From: Calditrichota bacterium
GTDB taxonomy: Bacteria > CLD3
Assembly (NCBI GenBank): GCA_008501735.1
Contig: QQUF01000045.1
Coordinates: forward strand, 229,957 to 293,956
Length of the DNA stretch: 64,000 bases
Direction: 5' to 3'
Shown: positions 1-10,100 of the stretch, in pieces
How the letters are laid out: each line of letters opens with the position of its first letter
How positions within the stretch are numbered: position 1 is the first letter of the stretch
Notes under the pieces: model-generated
The model's database searches: none
What the model was told of the DNA's origin: nothing
What the model saw: only the letters and a program-made list of their open reading frames with translations
Made by a program: the position numbers and the translations under genes

Positions 1-1788
1 AAGAAAAAAACTACGAACCAAATAAGTTGTTTGCCAACGATTGCACCTTCTGTTTGGGATACTTTATTGATGGACACAAGTCAAGTGTTTCTTACAAGCA
101 ACATTCCACAAGGAGGTTTGGCATTTATGCACGGCAGAGTTGCAGTTGGAGATTCAGGCTTTGTTCACGTAGCATCAGTTAGAGAAGACCGACTTTTAAA
201 ATATCACAGAAGCACAGATTATGGAGCGACCTTTGAAACAGCAGTAGTTTTGGAAGATACGATTGGTAAAGTTTATAGTATTCAAGCTACAGGAGATAAT
301 GTTTATGTTTATGCAGTTAGTTCAGCTTCTTGGGCTCCAGTTTATAAATATTACTTATTTTCAAGTTCGGATAGAGGAGCGACTTGGAATCCACCGATAG
401 AACAACCATTTACAACGAGGGAGAACATAATCTCTCGTTCCGATACAGTTTATCATTTTGTAGAGACAGGAGCAGGTGGAAGTCTTTATGAAGCAGAAAG
501 TTTTGATATGGGAGAAAGTTTTTCACTTTATCAAGAGATAGACACACTTTGGGCAGCTATTCAAGACCCTTCAATTGCAACAGCAGGAAACTCTATAATT
601 TATTTTAGAACAGGTAATGGAGGACAGACATCAGGAACTTTTGTATATCGTTCATTTGATTTGGGAAATACTTGGTTTCCACCAATGGACTTGAGTTACA
701 ATTGCAGTTTTTGGAATTACCAAAATCCTTCTATTCGATTTGATGGTTCTACATTCCATACCACACAAGGATTTGGTTACTCGCTTCACACCAAAAGTGT
801 TGACTATGGAAATACCTTTAATCCTTACACAACCCTTTGTATTGTAGATTCTAATTGTGCAGTAAGTGAACAACAAAAACTTGCTTCATTTGATGGAAAT
901 GTTTTTCCACTAATCAATGACAATATCAATTTTGGAATAACTGATAGATTAATAACTAGATTTTCAAGAGACAATGGAAATACTTGGTCTAAGATTCTTT
1001 ATATCTCAGATTATAATAATGGTTGGGTTGGAGTTTCGCCTTGGTATTCAATAGCAGCAGATGATTCATTGATTTATGTAACTTATAGTCGTTCAAAAGA
1101 AACCATTAGTAGTGATTGGGATTTTGAATTGGTATTTAAAAGAGGTTTTTACAAATACCCACTTTATTCATCAGTTAACACATTGGATTTAGGCTTAGTA
1201 GATTCGAGTCTAAAAATAATCACAAATCTTCCAGTAGCGAATAAAGGTGTTATTCCACTTTACATCAATCAAATTGATTTACCAACTGAAATAACACTTT
1301 TAGATGATTCTACAACAACTCCTTTAGCTTTTCCATTAATTATTCAACCAGACTCAGTATTCAATTTCCAATTTGAGTTTTTATCAGAAGTTGTAGGAAG
1401 TTATTCTGATTCAATCAAGATTCATACAAATCAACAAGTAGAACCTTTGAGAACGATTTTTGTAAGTGGAGAAATTCTTGCTGTTGGAGTTAGTGAAGAA
1501 GAAAATACAATTACCACATTTAAGTTATCACAAAACTATCCAAATCCATTTAACCCAACGACTGTAATTAATTACGAATTAGGAATTGCGAATTACGAAA
1601 AAGCAACTCTAACAATTTACAACATTCTTGGAAAGAAGGTGAAGGAGTGGAAACTAAAATCCAATTCTGGTGAAGTAGTTTGGAATGGAACCGACAATTT
1701 TGGAAACTCGGTTTCAAGCGGAGTGTATTTTTACAAACTAAAAAGTGAGAAGCAAAGTGAAACCAAAAAAATGCTTCTGATTAGATAA
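1..1788 (+). CDS. Secreted Asp-box beta-propeller protein with T9SS sorting domain (5' partial)
   Basis: The frame is open to the first base of the window, so the start and signal peptide lie outside; the TTG at position 31 is only the first possible start codon inside. Six Asp-box (BNR) motifs of the form SxDxGxTW are visible: RSTDYGATF, SSSDRGATW, ESFDMGESF, RSFDLGNTW, KSVDYGNTF and FSRDNGNTW. They suggest a sialidase-like propeller fold. No catalytic sialidase residues could be assigned. A beta-sandwich-like stretch follows, then a type A sorting domain (LSQNYPNPFNP, then NILGKKVKEW and SSGVYFYKL) that should direct export by T9SS and surface attachment or release. The protein is a paralogue of the one encoded at 38576-40765. 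The substrate is unknown. Confidence 0.85.
   Translation, partial: KKKTTNQISCLPTIAPSVWDTLLMDTSQVFLTSNIPQGGLAFMHGRVAVGDSGFVHVASVREDRLLKYHRSTDYGATFETAVVLEDTIGKVYSIQATGDNVYVYAVSSASWAPVYKYYLFSSSDRGATWNPPIEQPFTTRENIISRSDTVYHFVETGAGGSLYEAESFDMGESFSLYQEIDTLWAAIQDPSIATAGNSIIYFRTGNGGQTSGTFVYRSFDLGNTWFPPMDLSYNCSFWNYQNPSIRFDGSTFHTTQGFGYSLHTKSVDYGNTFNPYTTLCIVDSNCAVSEQQKLASFDGNVFPLINDNINFGITDRLITRFSRDNGNTWSKILYISDYNNGWVGVSPWYSIAADDSLIYVTYSRSKETISSDWDFELVFKRGFYKYPLYSSVNTLDLGLVDSSLKIITNLPVANKGVIPLYINQIDLPTEITLLDDSTTTPLAFPLIIQPDSVFNFQFEFLSEVVGSYSDSIKIHTNQQVEPLRTIFVSGEILAVGVSEEENTITTFKLSQNYPNPFNPTTVINYELGIANYEKATLTIYNILGKKVKEWKLKSNSGEVVWNGTDNFGNSVSSGVYFYKLKSEKQSETKKMLLIR
1567..1599 (+). repeat. AATTACGAATT-type short repeat inside the sorting-domain coding sequence
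   Basis: Diverged copies of AATTACGAATT lie head to tail within codons for the sorting domain and encode a stretch reading NYELGIANYE. The same kind of array, in the other orientation, occurs in the sorting domain of the CotH gene at 57951-57986. Both proteins are two residues longer at this point than the two closest repeat-free copies in the window. Confidence 0.5.
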
Positions 1789-1955
1789 CTCAAAACTGAA
1801 GATTCTACCAATTTTGCAATCCAAAAAACTTATTTGCAACTAAGAACCCTTTTCCAATAATCTTTCCAAACATTTTTAACTTGAAGAATAAATTTTTTAG
1901 GTTAAATTTTCCTTTTAGCTTTACTCCTTAACCAATGTTTTCTCGGAGGAAACAA

Positions 1956-4832
1956 ATGTCAAAACTCATCAACTCACTTCTTGCAATTTCTACGCTTAGT
2001 TTAAGTTCGGTTTTTGCAAATGAAAACCCTTCACAAAATCCCGACCCAAATCACGTTCAGGGTCAAATTATTGTAAAACTTACTCACCAAATTCAGTTCC
2101 AAAAAAACGGTGAATTTCTCGAAACAGGTTATCCGTCAATCGACAAAAAACTTAGAATTTTTAAAATAAATTCTGCTCGTAAAATTTTCCCTCACCACAG
2201 AGGAAAAGTAAAAGACGGAGTTACTGACCTTTCTAAAATTTACGAATTTTCATTCGAGAAGGATTTAGACGAAAAATACATCGCTTCACTTTTTGCAAAA
2301 GATGCGAACTTTGTTTACGCCGAACCTCGTTTTATTTACCATACAGAAGAAACTCCAAACGACCCGAATTTTTTAACTTCTCAACCTTACTTGACAACAA
2401 AACTACAAGTTGAACAGGCTTGGGACGTTATTAAATCAGAAGATTCTGCTACTCCTGTAATTCTTGGAATTGTTGATTCAGGAGTTGACCTTGACCACCC
2501 AGATTTACAAGCAAATCTTTGGACTAACGACGACGAAATCGCTAACAATGGAATAGATGACGACAACAACGGATACATTGACGACACAATCGGTTGGGAT
2601 TTTACAGGAAACAGCTCAAGCAATCCAGGAGGAAATCCTGACAACGACCCAAATGACCAATTTGGTCACGGAACTCACGTTTCAGGTGATGCAGCAGCAG
2701 TTACGAATAACAACACTGGAATCGCTGGAATCGCTTGGAATCCTAAAATTATGGCAATCAAAACTGGTGCAAATTCTACCGCAATTTTTCACGGTTACGA
2801 AGGAATTGTTTACGCTGTAGAAAACGGAGCTCACATAATTAATTGTAGTTGGGGCGGAAGTGGAGGAAGTCAATTTGGTTTCGACACAATCGAATTCGCC
2901 AAAACAATGAACGTCGCAGTTGTTGCAGCAGCAGGAAACGACTCAAGCCTTGAACCACACTTTCCTTCTTCTTATCCTTCAGTTCTTTCTGTCGTAGCAA
3001 CCAACAATGTTTACTCAAAAGCAGGTTACTCTAACTTTGGAATTGATGCAGACATTTCTTGTCCTGGAACAAGTATTTCAAGTACAACAGTTGGTGGTGG
3101 TTACGGTTCTTCAAGTGGAACTTCAATGGCTTCTCCAATTGTTGCAGGAGCAGCTTGTTTGGTTCGAGCTTTACACCCAAATTGGTCAGCAATGCAAGTT
3201 CTTGAACAAGTTAGAGCAAGTGCCGATTCGGCTCTTTACCTTGTAAATCCTTCAGGAAGCGACTATTTAATGGGAAAAGGAGGATTGAACGCTTTCAGAG
3301 CAGTAACTGTTAGAACTCCTTCAATCCGAATTAATGACATCGAATTTGACGACACAATAAATGGTGATGGCGACGGAATTCTTGACCCAGGAGAGTCAAT
3401 TGATTTGAATTTGGAACTTTTTAATTTCTTAGCTGATGCACAAAACGTTACTATCGGAATTGTTTCTTCAAGCCCTTACGTTACAGTAACAACTCAGTCA
3501 ACAGTTGTCGGAAACATTGATTCTTTAAGTTCAGCAATTGCGAATCTTTCATTTGATGTTAACGCAAACGCTCCCAAAAATGCCGAAGTTCAGTTTAGAG
3601 TTTGGTTTGAAGCAACAACCTCTTTTGGTTACAACTACTACGATTTTGAACACTTTGCAGCTTTTACTCGACCAAATTTTGTAACTCATTCTAACGACAG
3701 TTTACAACTTTCTGTAACAGACGAAGCGAATTTGGGTCACGTTGACAATGCAGGTGAAAATGGCGGAGTTGGTTTCATTTTTGAAAACGGAACAGATTTG
3801 ATGTTTGAAGGTGCAATGATTATCGCAAGAAGTGCAACACAAGTCGCAGACGCTGCGAGAACTTCAGGAAGCAATCCACAAAGCACTGACTTTGCAAATT
3901 TCGGTTCGGACATTTTCCTAAATGAAAACTCAGTTGTAGCAGACCAAGAAAGCGATGTTACATTTTCAACTGTTCCAAATGCACCTCTCACAGGTCTTGA
4001 CGTAAGACAAAGAGGATTTTCTTTTACTCAAGCTCCTGACAACAAATTTGTAATTCTTCACTACGAAATTACAAACACAACAAGCCAACCAATTAACGAT
4101 GTTTACGTTGGTTACTACTTCGATTGGGACGTTGATTCGAATAATTTTGGAACGAACCAAGTTGGTTTTGATGCAGCGAATAATTTGGGTTACACTTTTG
4201 ATAATAATTTCCCTGTTTACGCAGGAATTTCAGTTCTGAATCCTGAAGGAGTTCACACTCACAGAGCAATCAGCAACCAAGACGACCTTTTTGACACTCA
4301 AGGTTTTACCGAAGCTGAAAAATTCCAATTCATTTCAGAAGGTTTGGTGAACGCAACAAGTACAGTTCAAGAAGACCAATCTGAATCAATTTCGACAGGC
4401 TCATTTAACATTTTGCCAAACGAAACAATCATTGCTTCTTTTGCAATTCTCGGTGGAAACGGCTTGGCAGAAATTCAAGGAAACGCTCTCGCAGCAGCAA
4501 CAAAGTACCAAACTATTTTGCCTTTGTTGACTTCTATTGATGGAACTGAACTGTCGTTACCAAACCAATTTAAACTTTCAAACAACTTCCCAAATCCTTT
4601 TAACCCTTCAACTGTAATTAATTACCAATTACCTGTAAGTAGCAAAGGTAAATTGGCAATTTTTAACATTTTAGGTAAAAAAGTTAAAGAGTTTGATTTG
4701 ACAGAAAAACAAGGAAACGTTGTTTGGAATGGTATTGATAATTTTGGAAACCCAGTCTCAAGCGGAACTTATTTTTACCAACTTGAATCTGGAAACAAAA
4801 TCCAAACTAAGAAAATGACTTTAATAAAATAA
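1956..4832 (+). CDS. Secreted subtilisin-like serine protease (S8) with T9SS sorting domain
   Basis: This is a cell-surface or secreted peptidase. The ATG at 1956 is preferred over the ATG at 1935 because GGAGGA (1945-1950) sits five bases before it and the product then begins with a clean signal peptide (MSKLINSLLAISTLSLSSVF). A propeptide-like region follows. The catalytic triad is visible: Asp in GIVDSGVD (about residue 174), His in FGHGTHVSG (about 238) and Ser in GTSMASP (about 390). Acidic, calcium-binding-like stretches flank the Asp. After a long beta-rich middle region the protein ends in a type A sorting domain (NNFPNPFNPSTVINY). It is 958 residues long. Its substrate cannot be inferred; it could also be a maturation protease. 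Confidence 0.92.
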   Translation: MSKLINSLLAISTLSLSSVFANENPSQNPDPNHVQGQIIVKLTHQIQFQKNGEFLETGYPSIDKKLRIFKINSARKIFPHHRGKVKDGVTDLSKIYEFSFEKDLDEKYIASLFAKDANFVYAEPRFIYHTEETPNDPNFLTSQPYLTTKLQVEQAWDVIKSEDSATPVILGIVDSGVDLDHPDLQANLWTNDDEIANNGIDDDNNGYIDDTIGWDFTGNSSSNPGGNPDNDPNDQFGHGTHVSGDAAAVTNNNTGIAGIAWNPKIMAIKTGANSTAIFHGYEGIVYAVENGAHIINCSWGGSGGSQFGFDTIEFAKTMNVAVVAAAGNDSSLEPHFPSSYPSVLSVVATNNVYSKAGYSNFGIDADISCPGTSISSTTVGGGYGSSSGTSMASPIVAGAACLVRALHPNWSAMQVLEQVRASADSALYLVNPSGSDYLMGKGGLNAFRAVTVRTPSIRINDIEFDDTINGDGDGILDPGESIDLNLELFNFLADAQNVTIGIVSSSPYVTVTTQSTVVGNIDSLSSAIANLSFDVNANAPKNAEVQFRVWFEATTSFGYNYYDFEHFAAFTRPNFVTHSNDSLQLSVTDEANLGHVDNAGENGGVGFIFENGTDLMFEGAMIIARSATQVADAARTSGSNPQSTDFANFGSDIFLNENSVVADQESDVTFSTVPNAPLTGLDVRQRGFSFTQAPDNKFVILHYEITNTTSQPINDVYVGYYFDWDVDSNNFGTNQVGFDAANNLGYTFDNNFPVYAGISVLNPEGVHTHRAISNQDDLFDTQGFTEAEKFQFISEGLVNATSTVQEDQSESISTGSFNILPNETIIASFAILGGNGLAEIQGNALAAATKYQTILPLLTSIDGTELSLPNQFKLSNNFPNPFNPSTVINYQLPVSSKGKLAIFNILGKKVKEFDLTEKQGNVVWNGIDNFGNPVSSGTYFYQLESGNKIQTKKMTLIK

Positions 4833-4840
4833 TTCTATTC

Positions 4841-4878
4841 AGGATTGCCGACTTAAGTCGGCAATCCTGTTTTTAATT
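4841..4878 (+). terminator. Rho-independent terminator after the subtilase gene
   Basis: A perfect 28-base palindrome (AGGATTGCCGACTT and its complement, 4841-4868) is followed by GTTTTTAATTTTT. It separates the protease gene from pgsB. Confidence 0.85.
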
Positions 4879-4898
4879 TTTAAATTCCTCAAAAAAAT

Positions 4899-6080
4899 AT
4901 GCTCCTAATTTTCGTAACGCTAATTTTAATGTTAGCTTTTCTAATTTTAGAATACAAAAAACACCTTCTGAACGTCAAATCAATTCCGATAAGAATTCAC
5001 GTAAATGGAACTCGTGGGAAAAGTTCAGTTACTCGTTTAATTGCAGCTGGACTTAGAAGTGGCGGAGTTAAAACAGTTGCAAAAACTACAGGAACTCTTC
5101 CAAGATTCATTTTGCCCGACGGAAGTGAAGAAAATGTTTACAGATTTGGAGCAGTCAATATCAATGAACAAATCCGAATTTTCAGAAAAGCTGCAAGTTT
5201 GAAACCAGAAGCAATTGTTATCGAATGTATGGCAGTTCGACCTGAACTTCAGTGGACTTGCGAACACAAAATCGTAAAAGCCACAATCGGTGTACTTACA
5301 AATGCAAGACTTGACCACGTAGATGAAATGGGTCCAACAATGAATGACATCGCATTTTCACTTGCAAACACAGTTCCTGTTAAAAGCCTTTTTATAACTT
5401 CTGAACACAAATATTTTGACCTTTACAAAGCAATCGCTGAAAAGAATTCTACCAATATTTTGCCACCTTCTGACCCAGAAACTATTTCTGATGAAGAAAT
5501 TCAGAAGTTTGATTTTGTCGAACACAAAGAAAATGTTGCCTTAGCGTTGGACGTTTGTGCCCAAGTAGGAGTGAAACGTGAAGAGGCTTTGGAGGGAATG
5601 TATACGATGGAACCTGATTTCGGAGTTTTGAGAATTTTTCCTATTCACGAAATGAACAAAGAAATTCGGTTTTTGAATGGATTTGCTGCAAACGATAATG
5701 AAAGCACAGCCAAAATTTATGATATGCTAAACCTTCGTGAAAATAACGAAGAACCTGTTTTTACTGTCGTAAATTTAAGAGCTGACAGAGTTACTAGAAC
5801 AGAAGAACTTGCATTTATGATTGCAAGAAAAGTTACCTCCAACTACATTGTTGTAATAGGAACAGGTACGGATCTTTTTATGGAAGAAATGGAGGTTTAC
5901 AGTTTTCCACAGAACAAAATTTTGAAAATGGGTAATTCTTCAGGTAAAGAAGTTTTAGATAAAATAATTTCGCTGACTCCTCAAAAATCGGTTGCAATTG
6001 GAATCGGAAACATTGCAGGAATCGGAATCGAACTACTTGAAGAAGTAGAAGAAAGAACAACCTTAAAATCTGTGGTTTAA
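4899..6080 (+). CDS. pgsB: Poly-gamma-glutamate synthase subunit PgsB/CapB-like ligase
   Basis: Members of this family are ATP-dependent amide ligases related to Mur ligases that polymerise glutamate. The protein has an N-terminal membrane segment (residues 1-18) and then the P-loop VNGTRGKSSVTRL (about 35-47), the CapB form of the Mur-ligase nucleotide site. Other family motifs are ECMAVRPE, LTNARLDHVDEMG and VVNLRADR. The length, 393 residues, is normal for the family. The usual partners pgsC and pgsA are not adjacent. Instead trmL starts four bases after the stop codon and aroK follows. No SD sequence is visible. Family assignment is firm; whether it makes polyglutamate here is uncertain. 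Confidence 0.88.
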   Translation: MLLIFVTLILMLAFLILEYKKHLLNVKSIPIRIHVNGTRGKSSVTRLIAAGLRSGGVKTVAKTTGTLPRFILPDGSEENVYRFGAVNINEQIRIFRKAASLKPEAIVIECMAVRPELQWTCEHKIVKATIGVLTNARLDHVDEMGPTMNDIAFSLANTVPVKSLFITSEHKYFDLYKAIAEKNSTNILPPSDPETISDEEIQKFDFVEHKENVALALDVCAQVGVKREEALEGMYTMEPDFGVLRIFPIHEMNKEIRFLNGFAANDNESTAKIYDMLNLRENNEEPVFTVVNLRADRVTRTEELAFMIARKVTSNYIVVIGTGTDLFMEEMEVYSFPQNKILKMGNSSGKEVLDKIISLTPQKSVAIGIGNIAGIGIELLEEVEERTTLKSVV

Positions 6081-6083
6081 AAA

Positions 6084-6533
6084 ATGCACGTCGTACTTTA
6101 TCAACCCGAAATACCACCAAATGTTGGCAACATCGCAAGACTTTGTGCTGCAACAAATACTACTCTTCACCTTGTCGGTAAACTTGGTTTTATTGTCAAC
6201 AACAGACATTACCAACGAGCAGGTTTGGATTACTGGGAATTTTTAAATCTTGAAACTCACAATGATTTAGACGAAGTTTTTGAAAAGTATCCAAAAGGCA
6301 AAATTTATTACCTTAGCACAAAAGCTACCAAAAATTATACAGATGTAAAATTTGAAGATGACGACCTTTTGGTTTTTGGTCCTGAAACTCGTGGATTGCC
6401 TGAAAAGATGATTTTTGAAAATCCTGACACAGCAATCAAAATTCCAATGTTTGGAAAAGTCCGTTCCCTTAATATTTCAAATTCTGTCTCAATTGTTTTG
6501 TATGAAAGTTTAAGACAAATAAAAGGCTTTTAG
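6084..6533 (+). CDS. trmL: tRNA (cytidine(34)-2'-O)-methyltransferase TrmL
   Basis: This is a SPOUT-class methyltransferase that 2'-O-methylates the wobble base of some leucine tRNAs using S-adenosylmethionine. The family signatures occur in order: NVGNIARLCAAT near the N-terminus, FGPETRGLP, and IPMFGKVRSLNISNSVSIV near the C-terminus, which forms the knot. The length is 149 residues, close to the roughly 155 usual for TrmL. The start follows the pgsB stop by three bases, so the two are probably co-transcribed. Nothing in the sequence links its function to pgsB. Confidence 0.93.
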   Translation: MHVVLYQPEIPPNVGNIARLCAATNTTLHLVGKLGFIVNNRHYQRAGLDYWEFLNLETHNDLDEVFEKYPKGKIYYLSTKATKNYTDVKFEDDDLLVFGPETRGLPEKMIFENPDTAIKIPMFGKVRSLNISNSVSIVLYESLRQIKGF

Positions 6534-6544
6534 CCTTTTCCAAA

Positions 6545-7057
6545 ATGCTAAACATTCCAAATAAAATTTTCATTTGTGGTTTTATGGGAGCAGGAAAGAC
6601 TGTTGTTTCCAAAGGACTTGCAGATAAATTAGACTTCAAATATTTTGACCTTGACGAAATAATTGAATCTAAAACAAGTTCAACAATTTTATCAATTTTT
6701 GAAACTCTTGGTGAAAAAAGCTTTAGGAAAATTGAGTCAGAGACCTTAGAAGAATTCATCAAAAAAAATGAAAGATTTATTCTCGCACTTGGCGGAGGAA
6801 CTTTAAATAAATCGGAAAATTTGAAACTCGTTAAAGAAAATGGAGAATTGATTTTTTTGGGAAATTCTTTTGAAGAGCTCTGGAAAAGAATTGAAAACTC
6901 AAACAGACCTTTAGTTAAAATGGGAAAAGAATTTTCCCTTAACTTGTTTTTACAAAGACAAAAAAGCTATGAAAATTCTTCAATTAAAATTAATTGTTTT
7001 CAAAAATCCATTTTTGAAATTTCAAATGAAATTTTCCATAACCTAACCACAAAATAA
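6545..7057 (+). CDS. aroK: Shikimate kinase
   Basis: It phosphorylates shikimate at the 3-hydroxyl with ATP, a late step towards chorismate. The Walker A loop is GFMGAGKT (residues about 11-18). Shikimate-binding residues appear in FDLDEII and FRKIE, the Walker-B-like loop is LGGGT, and the lid arginine is in NSNRPLV. The length is 170 residues, typical of a single-domain enzyme. It begins 11 bases after trmL and ends the small pgsB-trmL-aroK cluster. Confidence 0.93.
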   Translation: MLNIPNKIFICGFMGAGKTVVSKGLADKLDFKYFDLDEIIESKTSSTILSIFETLGEKSFRKIESETLEEFIKKNERFILALGGGTLNKSENLKLVKENGELIFLGNSFEELWKRIENSNRPLVKMGKEFSLNLFLQRQKSYENSSIKINCFQKSIFEISNEIFHNLTTK

Positions 7058-7122
7058 AACAGTTGCCAACTCAAAACTAATTGAATACTTTTGTAAGTTA
7101 TTAAATTAAATATGCATCTTAA

Positions 7123-10100
7123 ATGAAACCTGCGATTTTAATTAGTGGCGAAAAAGAACATTTAAACGTCATTAAACAATTTTCTGTTCAAGAGAATTGC
7201 GAAATTATTATTTTCAGGAATTCTTTAGTAGAAGAACTTTCCAAAGAAAATATTTCTTACATTGATTTTAATGAATTTTTGGATTCTAACGCTCAGTTTG
7301 ACACAGAAGTTTATTCTAATTCAAACTTTCAGCAATGGGTTAACTCCTTAAATTCCTATAACTTGCAAAAACAATTTTCATTTGTTGGCGAAATCTTTTT
7401 TCTCCAAATGAAAGAAATATTGGAAAAGAATTTTCAAGATGAGTTTCCTAATTTAATTTTTATAATCGAAGGTTTCAAAAAGTTACTTGAAAGTTATGAC
7501 TTAAAAGTCTCAATTTTCCAAAATGACATTTCGCCTATCAATAAAACTTTAATCCGTATTTCACAAAAATTTGAAATCCCAACTTTCTGTATTTTAGCAA
7601 ACTTCCCTGTTAATAGAATTCTTTTTGAAAAAGTAATTACTGACAAAATCGCTGTTTCAAGCGATTCAGCAAAGGATTGGTTTTTGCAAAATGGTGAAGA
7701 TGAGAGTAAATTTCTTATAACAGGAAATCCAATTTGGGACAAATTTTATAACTTCCCACTTGACAAAGAAATCGCTTGTGATGTATTAGGAATTAATTCT
7801 CAAAAACCTGTAGTTGTTTTTGCAACAGCTCGGTTAGGAACTTTGACTTTGTTTAAAGAAGAGGAAGAAATTTTAAATCGTCTCAAAAAGATATTTTTTG
7901 CCGTCAAAGAAGCACGCAAGAAATTAGACTTTGAAGTCATTTTCAAAATTCCTGAAAACGAAACGGATAAAACTATCGATAAATATTTTGCATTACTCAA
8001 AGAATGCGAAATTGGCGATGATGACTTTTTCATTTTCAAAGACGCAGACCCAATGATGATTCTTGCTTCTGCCGATTTGGTGATAAACACTCGTTCAAAT
8101 ATTTTCGGAATTGAAGCTCTTTTGGTGGGAAAAGTAGTAATTACTTTAATGAGAGACGGAGTTTTCAAAGACGGCGATGCAGTAATTTTTGCTGAAAGTC
8201 AAGAAGAGTTGACAGACTCAATCATCGAAACTTTGACTGATGAAACAATGAGTCAAAGTTTGAATGAAATTAGCTCGGAAACGATAGAAAGAATTAACCA
8301 AAACTTTGATGGAAGAGCAACTCAAAGAGTAGTAAATGAAATCAATAAAATTGCTGGTTTTCCTTCACAAAAATTTAACCTCACAAGCATAATTATAGTA
8401 ACAGAAAATAATGAAGACTCAATTCAAGATTGCATTCGAAGTATAAGAAAATATACAAGATTAGATTACGAAATTATTGTAATTGACAACAACTCTACAG
8501 ACAAAACAGTTGAAATTCTAAAATCTGAACGAAACCTAACAATCATTGAAAACTCTAAGAATTTTGGAACTGTAAGTGGATTTAATCAAGGAATAAAAGC
8601 ATCGGAAGGTGATTTTATTGTTTTCTTAAGTCCAAAAGTTAGAGTTTCTAAAAATTGGCTAACAAATTTAGTTAGCAACTTTGATGTAAAAACTGGAGCT
8701 GTTGCACCTTTGGCAAAAGTTGATTTTTCAGAACAAAATCTGAACCTTTGGTTTGATGATTCTGACAAAATCTCTGATTTTGAAAATTTGGCTGAAAACG
8801 TCAACAAACAAAATTTGGAACAAACAGAAATTGCCAATTTCCTTTTGGACTTTTGCCTCTTTACTTCACGAGAAATTTTAGAAAAAATAAACTTTTTCGA
8901 CGAAAGATTTTCCTCACTACCAAATGCGATGGATTTTGCATTAAAAGTTAGAAATTTGGATTTGACACTTTTAATTGCTAAAGATACTTTAGTTGATTTT
9001 GAACTCACAAACGTGGATTTAGAAGAAGAAATCGCAACCGAAGAATTTCAAACCCAAAGTGAAATTTTGGTTCACAAACTAAATGCGACATTTGAAATTG
9101 ATGTAACTGTTGAGCAGTTTTGGGGAATTGATTGGTTCAAAGAAAAACAGAAAGAGGAAAAAATTAGGCTCGTAAATTTAGACGATTTAGTGAGTGTAAT
9201 TGTTGAAGTTGACGAAAATTTGGATTTCACAAAAGCCTGTATTCAGAGTTTACTCGAAAATACTTCTCAAAATTACGAATTAATTTTTATTGACAATTCA
9301 AAAAATCTTGAGACTGCAAACTACCTTTTAGAACTTGAAGAATCTACTTTGATTCGTAATAAGGATAATATCAAAGCACTTAAACAAGCATTTTTGAAAA
9401 GTAGTGGCGAGTTTATACTTTTTATGCAAAATGATGTTTTGGTTTCTAAAAATTGGCTTTCTAATATTTTTAGTGAAATTACTGAAAATACTGGATTAGT
9501 AACAGCACTGTCAAACGTAGACTTTTCTTTGAGTTATGAAAATTTTGAAGATTTTAGGAAATTCCAAAACGAAATTGAAAATTCTGATAATGAAGTTGAA
9601 GAAATTGAAAATCTAAGCATTCCAATTTTTGGCACAAAAGCAAGTTTCTTGGAGAATTTTAACAAAGAAGTTTTTGAAGGAAATTTCATTGAGAATTTCC
9701 AAAATGAAGTCAAAGAAAATGGGTTTCAACTACTCTGTTCTCAAAATTCTTACGTTCATTCTCTCAAATTTCAAAACTTACTTGAGCCTGAAATTGATGA
9801 ACAAGAAGTTCTAACCAAAAAGGATAAAATTGTAGAAACTGTTGAAGAAAATGAGATAGCCGAATTTTTCGATGAAAATAACGAAAATGAACTCATTGAA
9901 GAGAGTTTAGAAACTGACGAACTCATTGAAGATTTTGAAGAACTACCAAAGAAAATTAATGAACCTGATAATATTGGTGAAATTCTTGAAGATGATGAAC
10001 AAGAAATCATTGACTCTGTTGAAACTTTTGAAGAAGAGACGAATAATGAAGAATCACTAGGGCTTGAACAAGATTCTAAAGACATTAGCAAAATTGAATC

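Noticed and set aside
3-120. Alternative reading frame at the window start (YEPNKLF...)
   Set aside because: The paralogue at 38576-40765 aligns with the other frame (PSVWDT against PTVWDT), so the annotated frame is correct.
1935-1955. ATG at 1935 as start of the subtilase
   Set aside because: The SD sequence lies inside this extension, and the extra residues MFSRRKQ precede an otherwise complete signal peptide.
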